Part shown: piece after piece, positions 1 to 6,062 of the stretch
Numbering within the stretch: position 1 is the first letter of the stretch
Layout of the letters: each line of letters opens with the position of its first letter
Assembly: GCA_019245995.1 (NCBI GenBank)
Contig: JAFAQW010000170.1
Coordinates: 1-10,274 of the forward strand
Reading direction: 5' to 3'
Length of the DNA stretch: 10,274 nucleotides
Source of the DNA: Vulcanimicrobiota bacterium
Lineage (GTDB): Bacteria; Vulcanimicrobiota; Vulcanimicrobiia; Vulcanimicrobiales; Vulcanimicrobiaceae
Notes under the pieces: model-generated
Told to the model about the DNA's origin: nothing
The model's database searches: none
Seen by the model: the letters and a program-made list of their open reading frames with translations, nothing else
Made by a program: the position numbers and the translations under genes

Positions 1-555
1 GGTGACGCCCGGCCCGATCGCATGAACGAGGCCGTGAGGAATGTACACGGTGTCGCCTTCCTTCACCGAGATTTTGCGCAGAAGCTCTCCCAGCGTTCCG
101 TCCGCGACGCGAGCCTCGTACTCCTCGCGCGAAGTATCCCGATTCCAGCCAAAGACGATCTCCGCATCCGGCTGCGCGGCGAGAACGTACCAACACTCCG
201 TCTTGCCGAACGGCTGATGTTCGACGCGCTGCGCGTATGCATCGTCTGGATGCACTTGCACGGACAGCCAGTCGTGCGCGGTGATGATCTTCGTCAGCAC
301 GGGAAAGATGCGCGACGCGTCGATGTCGCCCAGCAGCTGGGCGCCCAGGCGACCGCGCAGGTCGGCAACGGTCGATTGCTGCAGCGGCCCGTTGCGTACG
401 CGATCCTCGTCCCAGCATTCCCACGACTCCCCCAGCCGCGCGTCCGGATCGCCGTTCTTGCTGTACAGTTTGACCAGCTCGTCGCCACCCCACACCTGCG
501 TCGTGAGCTTCGGATCGAGGAGGTACGGATAGAGCTCGTCGCTTGCCATCGTCAT
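1..555 (-). CDS. manA: Mannose-6-phosphate isomerase, type I (class I), 5' part
   Basis: This cytosolic zinc enzyme interconverts mannose 6-phosphate and fructose 6-phosphate, linking glycolysis to mannose and GDP-sugar supply. Reading the minus strand from the ATG at 555-553 gives 185 codons without a stop, running off the left edge of the window. The type I signature is clear: a QVHPDD motif (Gln100, His102), GKTECWYVL (Glu120) and PHGLVHAIG (His178), which match the four expected zinc ligands. The short form of the family, as in Bacillus, is about 315 residues, so roughly 130 C-terminal residues are missing only because the window ends. A second ATG at 549-547 is an equally possible start; neither has a strong ribosome binding site. 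The gene is divergent from folK-folE2 across about 84 bp, in which I see no convincing promoter. Identity is secure; the exact start is not. Confidence 0.93.
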   Translation of the reverse strand, partial: MTMASDELYPYLLDPKLTTQVWGGDELVKLYSKNGDPDARLGESWECWDEDRVRNGPLQQSTVADLRGRLGAQLLGDIDASRIFPVLTKIITAHDWLSVQVHPDDAYAQRVEHQPFGKTECWYVLAAQPDAEIVFGWNRDTSREEYEARVADGTLGELLRKISVKEGDTVYIPHGLVHAIGPGVT

Positions 556-639
556 AACACGATTACGCTGCGGCGGTTGGAATTCCCATTCGGCGCGCCT
601 TGCGGGGCGCCGCCCGCGCACACCGCGAAGAATGCGGGC

Positions 640-2061
640 GTGCACCAGCTCCACATCGGGATCGGTTCGAACCTTGGCGACCGGCAGAGTAATATTCTGG
701 CGGCGCTGCAGCGGCTGCGTGCGCGAGCGACGATCGTGGCGGTGTCATCGTTTTACGAGTCCGAGGCCGCCCACGGCGCCGAAGGGCCGGCGTACTTGAA
801 CGTGGCCGCGGCATTGCGTACCGACCTCTCGCCGGACGAGTTCAAACACTACGCGCGGGAGGTTGAGCTCGCCGTCGGGCGTGCTCGCGGAACGAAACGC
901 CTCGCGGCGCGTCCGATCGACGTCGACCTATTGGCAGTCGACGGAACGATCGTCGAGCCGCATCTCGACGTGCGGCCTTACAATGCCGCGCCGCTGGCGG
1001 AGATTGCGCCCCAGCTCGCCGTGCCGCCCAGCAACGGCAGCGTCCGGCGGCGCGAGCGCGCGTTGCGGTTCGACACCGACCGACAGTCGGAAGAACCGGA
1101 GGTGCGTCTCTCGTTGGAACGGGCCGGCGTCTCGGGCGTGCGCCGCGTCGTGCACCTTGAGATCGACGGAAAACCGCGCGCGTACAACGGCGAGTTCGCG
1201 ATGGTCGCCGATCTGGCGCCGGACAAGGCGGGCGTGCATATGTCGCGGTTTGCTGAAATCCTCGAAGAGGCAACGCTCGACGTGCTGTCGCGCGACGCGC
1301 AGCCGGCGCGCGTGGAACGGCTCGCGGAAGCGATCGCGACGGAGATCGTTCGCAGTCATCGCGCAGTCTGCGCAGACGTGCGGCTACGCGCGGATTTCGG
1401 CCTGGAGCGTTGGACGCCGGTCAGCGGCAAGCGCGGGGAAGAGACCTACACGCTCGTTGGGATCGCGCACGCGGACGCCGGGGGGACGCGCCGGATCGTC
1501 GGCGTGGAAGCGGAAGGCATGACCGCCTGCCCGTGCGCGCAGGCGATGGTGCGGGAACACGCGATGCGCCAGTTGAGCGAGGCCGGCTTCAGCGCCACGG
1601 ACGCGACGCGCGCCCTGGATGCGTTGCCGGTTGCCACCCACAATCAGCGCGGCCGCGGCGTGATCCTGTTAGGCGCGGACGAACGCGCTGCCGAGGCCAT
1701 TCGCGCCGAAGACCTCGTTGAAATCGTCGAGAACTCGATGTCGAGCGAGACCTACGACCTGTTGAAACGACCCGACGAGTTCTTCGTGGTCAACAAGGCG
1801 CATCATAACCCGCGATTCGTCGAAGACGTCGTGCGCGGAATCCTGGCGCGCGCGCTCGACGTCTATGCCGACCTGGACGATTCGACGTTCGTATTCGCCA
1901 GCCAAATCAACGAGGAGTCCATTCACAAGCACGACGCGTTCGCCGAGGGCTTCGGACTCTTTGGCGAGCTTCGAGCGGAGCTAGCGACAGGAACGCACGT
2001 TACGCCGAAGACCGATGTCGCGGCGTGGCTGCGCACGCGCCCGTCAGCGATTCTTCCGTAA
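640..2061 (+). CDS. Bifunctional FolK (HPPK) / GTP cyclohydrolase MptA-FolE2 fusion
   Basis: One frame of 473 residues carries two folate-pathway domains. Residues 1-~130 are a 6-hydroxymethyl-7,8-dihydropterin pyrophosphokinase (FolK): GIGSNLGDR near the N-terminus, YLN at 52-54, the GRAR loop at 80-83, and RPIDVDLL with the two metal-binding Asp at 94 and 96, then PLAEIAP. Residues ~145-473 are a GTP cyclohydrolase of the MptA/FolE2 (IB/IV) family: GVHMSRF (198-204), MTACPCAQ (294-301, the conserved Cys motif), THNQR with His334, YDLLKRPDEF, NPRFVEDVVR, and the ESIHKH motif near His429/His431. FolE2 makes dihydroneopterin triphosphate from GTP, the first step; FolK acts later, after the aldolase FolB, which is not present here. 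The GTG at 640 is chosen because it puts the FolK motif at the usual distance from the start, and a weak GAAG lies about 9 bases upstream. The frame stays open further upstream, but that part is antisense to manA. The FolK half is somewhat short and lacks the usual Trp before the PRTLD-type motif. Confidence 0.9.
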   Translation: MHQLHIGIGSNLGDRQSNILAALQRLRARATIVAVSSFYESEAAHGAEGPAYLNVAAALRTDLSPDEFKHYAREVELAVGRARGTKRLAARPIDVDLLAVDGTIVEPHLDVRPYNAAPLAEIAPQLAVPPSNGSVRRRERALRFDTDRQSEEPEVRLSLERAGVSGVRRVVHLEIDGKPRAYNGEFAMVADLAPDKAGVHMSRFAEILEEATLDVLSRDAQPARVERLAEAIATEIVRSHRAVCADVRLRADFGLERWTPVSGKRGEETYTLVGIAHADAGGTRRIVGVEAEGMTACPCAQAMVREHAMRQLSEAGFSATDATRALDALPVATHNQRGRGVILLGADERAAEAIRAEDLVEIVENSMSSETYDLLKRPDEFFVVNKAHHNPRFVEDVVRGILARALDVYADLDDSTFVFASQINEESIHKHDAFAEGFGLFGELRAELATGTHVTPKTDVAAWLRTRPSAILP

Positions 2062-2098
2062 ACGCTCATGTCGCATATATCATTTGATAGAGAAACAG

Positions 2099-2422
2099 AT
2101 GCGTTGGTTGCCGCTGACGCACGGTAAAGCGCTGCCATCGCGGTTTATCATCGGCGCTCTCATTGTGGTTGGCCTAGCAATATGTTGGATGCTCGACGTG
2201 CTTTACAGCAGCTGGCGCTTGCAGACCGGCTCTACGGCGTGGTACATAGTCTACGTTTCGAGAAGCAGCGCAACCTACACAATATATGGTGACGCTGAGA
2301 GTTTAATCGGTGGCCCATTCCAAAGCGAGCGCGAGTGTTATGCTGCGTTAAGCGCGTTGAGCCGCTACAGCCCTACCTCTTGTAGGCGGATGCTTCGGTC
2401 TGATGCCGCGAAACGCCAATGA
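2099..2422 (+). CDS. Small hypothetical single-pass membrane protein
   Basis: I do not recognise this 107-residue product. It has one hydrophobic segment at about residues 15-36, after a short basic N-terminus, followed by a soluble tail of about 70 residues. The tail contains the pattern GPFQSERECYAAL...CRR, with Cys80 and Cys95; a third Cys (29) lies in the helix. Such F-x-S-x-x-x-C...C tails occur in many small uncharacterised proteins and may form a disulfide if the tail is periplasmic. The ATG at 2099 is 37 bp after the folK-folE2 stop and is preferred over the in-frame ATG at 2015, which lies inside folE2. Its ribosome binding site is weak (GAGAAA-like). By hand count the stretch 2101-2400 is about 56% G+C, visibly lower than its neighbours, and it uses AT-rich codons such as ATA and TTA. 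An AT-rich patch at 2071-2085 could hold its own promoter. Coding status is likely but not certain. Confidence 0.55.
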   Translation: MRWLPLTHGKALPSRFIIGALIVVGLAICWMLDVLYSSWRLQTGSTAWYIVYVSRSSATYTIYGDAESLIGGPFQSERECYAALSALSRYSPTSCRRMLRSDAAKRQ

Positions 2423-2434
2423 AACGCTCGCGGC
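2405..2434. terminator. Possible hairpin at convergent gene ends
   Basis: The arms GCCGCGA (2405-2411) and TCGCGGC (2428-2434) are a perfect 7-bp inverted repeat with a 16-base loop. It straddles the stop of the small membrane-protein gene (2420-2422) and lies just past the stop of the convergent M48 protease gene. Position fits a two-way terminator, but neither strand has a run of T after the stem, and short inverted repeats are frequent in DNA this rich in G+C. Held only as a candidate. Confidence 0.2.
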
Positions 2435-2440
2435 CCTGTG

Positions 2441-3631
2441 TCACTCCTTGTCTAGATTCTCTAGTGCTGCGATGCGCGCGCGGAGCGATGGATGCGAGCC
2501 GAAGAGTATTTCGTACCAGCGCGGAGGATCGTCGTCGGCCAAATTCTGTTCGCGCAGCCGCGCGAAAGCCGCCGCGCCCGCCGTAGGATTCCGCGTTGCG
2601 GCCACGGCGAAGCGGTCCGCCGCGCACTCGCGCGATCGCGAGAATGCGAAGAGCAGCGGCCGCAGCGCCTGCGACGCCAGCAGCATGACCACGTACATTC
2701 GCAATAACAACAGCGGGCTGTCGCGCAGCGTCTCGCGGTCGTGCGCCGAAACGGCGCGGTCCGCGACGACAAACAGCGTCGTGGCCAGGATTTGACCGAG
2801 CCCGATCAGCCGCCAGGTGTCGCGGTGGATGTAGTGGCCCAGCTCGTGCGCCACGACGAATTCCGTTTCATCCTCCGGAAACGCGTCGGCCAGCGTGTCG
2901 CCCACGACGATGCGGTGCGTCGCGCCGATGCCGGTGACGAATGCGTTGGCCTTGCGCGTTTGGCGGCTCATGTCCATGCGCAAGATTGCCGCATCGCCGA
3001 CGCCGTACCGGCCGGCCAATGCTCGCAAGCGTTTCTCGAGCGCCCCCTCTACCGGCGTAAACGCGTTAAAGAGCGGCATGACGTAGAGCGGCACGATGAG
3101 ATTGCCGAACACGAACAGCGGAAACACGCCCGCGCTTGCAATCCACGGCCAGCGCCGCGGCGCTCGCCGTACTGCCGCGCCGAACAGCGTCGCGACGAAG
3201 CTTGCCATAACGGTTGCCACCATCGCGCTCTTCGCGTAATCGCTCAGCCAGCTCGCGCGCGTCTGATCCGTCAGCCCGTAGCGACGTTCGAGCGCGTACT
3301 CTTCCATGAAGGCGACGGGTAGCTCCCCGAGCGCGACGGCCAATGAAAAGACGCCGCCAAAAAGCGCCGGCCGCAATGCCGCCGGCACGCGGCCGCTCGC
3401 GCGGTCAAGTGCGGCCCCCGCGGGTCCACCGCCAAAGGCGCTCGTCGCGATGAGGCTGCGGAGGGTTGCGGCGACTTCGAGGGAGCGGCGCACGCGAGCG
3501 TAGGACTTGGCGTCGCGGGAAGCCGCCGGCGAGGCGTCGCCCAGCGCGCGCGCCGCTTCGGCGGCGCGCACCAACGCGTACCCGGCGCCGACGCCCATTC
3601 CGAACGCCGTGAAAAACTTTTCGGGCTTCAC
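2441..3631 (-). CDS. M48 family (Ste24/CAAX-protease-like) membrane zinc metallopeptidase
   Basis: A 396-residue integral membrane protease of the Ste24-like M48 family, which cleaves membrane or membrane-associated proteins. From the GTG at 3631-3629, the zinc site HELGH is at residues 262-266 and the third ligand Glu335 lies in SRECAADRFA. Upstream are family landmarks: FNAFTPVEGALEKRLRALA, then DMSRQTRKANAFVTG and HRIVVGDTL, the equivalents of the Ste24 'SxHxNAY' and 'KRIVLxDTL' blocks. The conserved GSHPSLRARI is near the C-terminus (about 378-387). Hydrophobic segments are at roughly 5-29, 90-109, 136-154, 163-189, 276-294 and 307-330, fewer and looser than in yeast Ste24. The frame is open upstream to 3754, but that part lies inside mrp. 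The GTG overlaps the mrp stop by one base (TAGTG), which favours coupled translation. In bacteria the substrate is unknown; prenylated CAAX proteins are not expected, so membrane-protein quality control is more likely. Confidence 0.88.
   Translation of the reverse strand: MKPEKFFTAFGMGVGAGYALVRAAEAARALGDASPAASRDAKSYARVRRSLEVAATLRSLIATSAFGGGPAGAALDRASGRVPAALRPALFGGVFSLAVALGELPVAFMEEYALERRYGLTDQTRASWLSDYAKSAMVATVMASFVATLFGAAVRRAPRRWPWIASAGVFPLFVFGNLIVPLYVMPLFNAFTPVEGALEKRLRALAGRYGVGDAAILRMDMSRQTRKANAFVTGIGATHRIVVGDTLADAFPEDETEFVVAHELGHYIHRDTWRLIGLGQILATTLFVVADRAVSAHDRETLRDSPLLLLRMYVVMLLASQALRPLLFAFSRSRECAADRFAVAATRNPTAGAAAFARLREQNLADDDPPRWYEILFGSHPSLRARIAALENLDKE
3548..3569. other. Perfect 9-bp GC hairpin with TTCG loop inside the M48 gene
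   Basis: On the plus strand GCGCGCCGC (3548-3556), TTCG (3557-3560) and GCGGCGCGC (3561-3569) form a perfect 9-bp stem with the very stable UUCG loop closed by C-G. It lies within codons for an Ala/Arg/Glu-rich stretch near the protease N-terminus. In the protease mRNA itself the loop is CGAA. There is no T-run, so it is not a standard terminator, and the repeat may simply follow from the Ala/Arg codons. Confidence 0.35.
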
Positions 3632-4722
3632 TAAACGATCGAGATCGTTTCTTTGCGCTTCGGGCGAGCGGCGATCTCCGCAACGAGCGCATCCGCCAAG
3701 AGATCCGGCGTCGCGTCTTCGACCTCTTCGATCGCCCCTTCGTCGGCGAGCCAAGCCTTCTGCGGGTCGATCGGCAACCGCGCGAGCACTGGAGCCTCCG
3801 CGAGCTCGGCCACCCGCTGCGCGTATGACGGCCCGAAGATCTCATATCGCCGGCCCGTGTCGGGCGCCACGAAGTACGACATATTCTCGACGATGCCGAG
3901 GACCGGCTTGTGCAACTGATGCACCAAGTTGGCGGCCTTGCGCACGATCATCGTCGCCAGCGCTTGCGGCATGGTCACCAAAACAACGCCCTCGATGGGA
4001 AGCGACTGCACGACCGTCAGTGGAGCGTCCGACGTGCCCGGCGGCAGATCGACCAGCAAGAAATCCAAGTCGCTCCACAGCACCTGCTCGTAAAACTGCC
4101 GGATGACGCCTGCGACGATGGGCCCGCGCCAAATCATCGCCGTATCCTCTTTATCGGTGAGGAGATTCGCGCTGACGATTTCGATCGCGCTGCGCGAGAC
4201 CGCCGGCGTTATCAGCGGTTGCGGTTGGCCTTGGGGCGTCGTCTTGTGCGGATCCGCAGAAATGGCGAGCGGCTCGTGCAAACCGAAAAGTTTCGGGATG
4301 GACGGCCCCGTGATGTCGGCATCGAGAATTCCCACGCGATAATGCTTTCGCCGCAATCCGATGGCCAGCAGCGCCGTTACGAGCGACTTACCGACGCCGC
4401 CCTTACCCGACATGATCGGAATCGCGTGCGCGATCGAGGCGCGTCCTGAGAAGGCGCCGGGTGCGCGCCGCTGCGGCTGCCGATCCGCTTCGTCGATGTG
4501 CGGTACCGCGCCGGTGTTGCGCGCTTGCGCGAGGGTACGCAAAATCGCGGCGGTCTGCAACCCGTGCGCCGCGGCGCCCTGCTCGATCGTTTCGTACTTG
4601 CTCACGCCGCAGCCGCTGCAGCCGAGGCCGAAGGCGCGCAACACTTCCGCGGCAAGCGGAAATTGCCCGACGAGCGCATCGATCTTTGTCTGCGCCGTGA
4701 TCTCGGCGCGCGTGTCCGGCAT
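3631..4722 (-). CDS. mrp: Mrp/NBP35-family P-loop ATPase with N-terminal DUF1858 domain
   Basis: Mrp (ApbC) proteins are cytosolic P-loop NTPases that carry and hand over Fe-S clusters. This one has 363 residues. Residues ~10-65 form a DUF1858 / hybrid-cluster-protein-associated redox-disulfide domain with the motif FGLGCSGCGVSKYETIE (Cys35, Cys38). After a linker, the ATPase has the deviant Walker A SGKGGVGKS (105-113), the DADITGPSIP block (Asp134, Asp136), VDLPPGTSD (224-232) and IVENMSYF (277-284). In most Mrp proteins the last motif runs into CPxC, the cluster-bridging cysteines of the dimer; here it reads APDT (286-289), and the protein has no cysteine outside the DUF1858 domain. The ATG at 4722-4720 has a GAAGAAG ribosome binding site just upstream. 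The stop overlaps the start of the M48 protease gene by one base. Family assignment is firm; the Fe-S carrier role is less sure given the missing cysteines. Confidence 0.92.
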   Translation of the reverse strand: MPDTRAEITAQTKIDALVGQFPLAAEVLRAFGLGCSGCGVSKYETIEQGAAAHGLQTAAILRTLAQARNTGAVPHIDEADRQPQRRAPGAFSGRASIAHAIPIMSGKGGVGKSLVTALLAIGLRRKHYRVGILDADITGPSIPKLFGLHEPLAISADPHKTTPQGQPQPLITPAVSRSAIEIVSANLLTDKEDTAMIWRGPIVAGVIRQFYEQVLWSDLDFLLVDLPPGTSDAPLTVVQSLPIEGVVLVTMPQALATMIVRKAANLVHQLHKPVLGIVENMSYFVAPDTGRRYEIFGPSYAQRVAELAEAPVLARLPIDPQKAWLADEGAIEEVEDATPDLLADALVAEIAARPKRKETISIV

Positions 4723-4757
4723 GGCTTCTTCGTAGAACCTGCGAAGCGCGCCAAAGT

Positions 4758-6062
4758 ATGCAAACGGCGCTCGCGTCGGATTTCTTGGCAGGCGGATGCG
4801 ATTCCCCGGTTCGTTCCGGTTGGGCGGTCGGAGGGCCGATCTTCGTTCAAGAACGCGCGGCCGGCCCCTATGCGTACGATGAAGCCGGACGCCGGTACAT
4901 TGATTACGTCATGGCGTACGGGCCGCTGATGTTTGGGCACACGCATCCGGCATTGATTCGCGATCTCGACTCGCTGGCTGCCGACGGCTTCGTTTGGGGC
5001 GCGACCCATCGGCACGAGCTGCGTTTGGCGGCGCGGATTCGCGCACACCTTCCTTCGATGGAACGCTTGCGGTTCGTAAGCACCGGCACCGAAGCGATGA
5101 TGAGTGCCGTGCGCGTCGCGCGCGCATTCACGCGACGTAAGGCCGTTCTCAAGTTTGCCGGCAACTATCACGGTCACTTCGATGCCGCCCTCATTGACGC
5201 GGGCGCGTCGGCGGAGGACTGCGGCGGTTCGGACGGCATTCCGGCGGGAGTTGGCGCCGACGTGCTCGTGGCGCGCTTCAACGATCTCGAGTCGGTGGAC
5301 GAAGCCTCGAGGGGCCGCGCGCACCGCGTCGCAGCGATTCTGGTCGAACCAATCGCCGCCAACATGGGTCTGGTTCTGCCCGAGCGCGGATTTCTCGCCG
5401 GCCTGCGAGAGCGCGCCGATCGCTGGGGAGCGTTGTTGGTCTTCGATGAAGTCGTCAGCTGGTTGCGCTTTGGTCTGCGCGGAGCACAAGGCTGGTTCTG
5501 CGTTACACCGGACCTGACGGCGCTCGGTAAGATCATGGGTGGCGGCCTGCCCATTGCGGCCTTCGGCGGGCGCCGCGACGTCATGGACGCGCTCGCGCCG
5601 GCGGGCGGTGCGTTCACGGGCGGCACTCACGCCGGCAATCCGTTTTGCGTCGCCATGGTTCACCGGGTCCTGGATCTCATCGAAGCACATCCGGAGTACC
5701 GCGAGCAGACGGCGCTGCTCGCCGCGCGCCTGGCCGATGGCCTGCGCGCGATCCTGTCGCAACGCGGGCTTCCCTATGCCGTCGTCCAGGCTGAATCGGT
5801 GGTTGATTTCAAGTTTCGCGCCGGTCCGCCGAGCCGAAACTTCGACGACGCGCGGCGCTCCGACCGAGCGTCGTACGCGGCGTACTATCGTGCCATGCTG
5901 CGACGCGGCATTCTGCTGCCGCCGTCACCGAACGAAGTGATGTTCCTTTCGACGGCGCATACCGCGGACGACGTCGACCGGACGATTGCCGCGGCGCGGG
6001 ACGCCCTCGACGAGACGGCGCCTCATTTCGGAATCTCGCACGACTCGAAGGCGAAGTCGTAG
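4758..6062 (+). CDS. hemL: Glutamate-1-semialdehyde 2,1-aminomutase
   Basis: A PLP enzyme of aminotransferase class III that turns glutamate 1-semialdehyde into 5-aminolevulinate, the committed C5-pathway step to haem and other tetrapyrroles. The 434 residues match the usual family length (about 425-430). Visible landmarks are CDSPVR (14-19), RYIDYVMAYGPLMFGHTHP, STGTEAMMSAVRVAR (108-122), NYHGHFDA (136-143), VEPIAANMG (196-204), the PLP-binding FDE (229-231), the Schiff-base Lys258 in LGKIMGGGLPIAAFGG, and Glu393 before FLSTAHT. Two usual blocks deviate: FDEVMTGFR reads FDEVVSWLR, and QAGTLSGNP reads FTGGTHAGNP. A related class III aminotransferase with another substrate therefore remains possible. 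The ATG at 4758 lies 35 bp from the divergent mrp start and has no strong ribosome binding site. The last 40 bp overlap the end of the convergent redoxin gene. No glutamyl-tRNA reductase gene is in the window. Confidence 0.82.
   Translation: MQTALASDFLAGGCDSPVRSGWAVGGPIFVQERAAGPYAYDEAGRRYIDYVMAYGPLMFGHTHPALIRDLDSLAADGFVWGATHRHELRLAARIRAHLPSMERLRFVSTGTEAMMSAVRVARAFTRRKAVLKFAGNYHGHFDAALIDAGASAEDCGGSDGIPAGVGADVLVARFNDLESVDEASRGRAHRVAAILVEPIAANMGLVLPERGFLAGLRERADRWGALLVFDEVVSWLRFGLRGAQGWFCVTPDLTALGKIMGGGLPIAAFGGRRDVMDALAPAGGAFTGGTHAGNPFCVAMVHRVLDLIEAHPEYREQTALLAARLADGLRAILSQRGLPYAVVQAESVVDFKFRAGPPSRNFDDARRSDRASYAAYYRAMLRRGILLPPSPNEVMFLSTAHTADDVDRTIAAARDALDETAPHFGISHDSKAKS

Noticed and set aside
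22..639. In-frame extension of the folK-folE2 frame up to an ATG at 22, adding 206 residues
   Set aside because: The added protein has no family features, and the opposite strand there encodes a clear manA. HPPK proteins begin a few residues before the GxGSNLGD motif, which fits the GTG at 640.
556..639. Promoter pair between manA and folK-folE2
   Set aside because: I looked for -35/-10 pairs on both strands and found only poor matches; the GC-rich inverted repeats there are short and common in this sequence.
842..1359. Minus-strand open frames across folK-folE2, up to 143 codons
   Set aside because: Arg/Pro/Ala-rich shadow translations opposite conserved coding sequence, with no domain features.
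2015..2098. Earlier ATG at 2015 for the small membrane protein
   Set aside because: It would overlap the conserved end of folE2 with an Arg-rich stretch; the ATG at 2099 puts the hydrophobic segment close to the N-terminus.
2741..3322. 193-codon plus-strand frame opposite the protease
   Set aside because: It is antisense to the HELGH and DMSRQTRKANAF regions of the protease and shows no family features of its own.
3632..3754. ATG at 3754 as start of the M48 protease
   Set aside because: The extra 41 residues are Arg/Gly-rich, lie wholly inside the mrp coding sequence in another frame, and have no match to the protease family.
4602..5762. 386-codon open frame on the minus strand across hemL
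   Set aside because: It is antisense to well-conserved HemL sequence and also overlaps mrp in another frame; the translation has no recognisable motif. Long shadow frames are expected at this G+C content.
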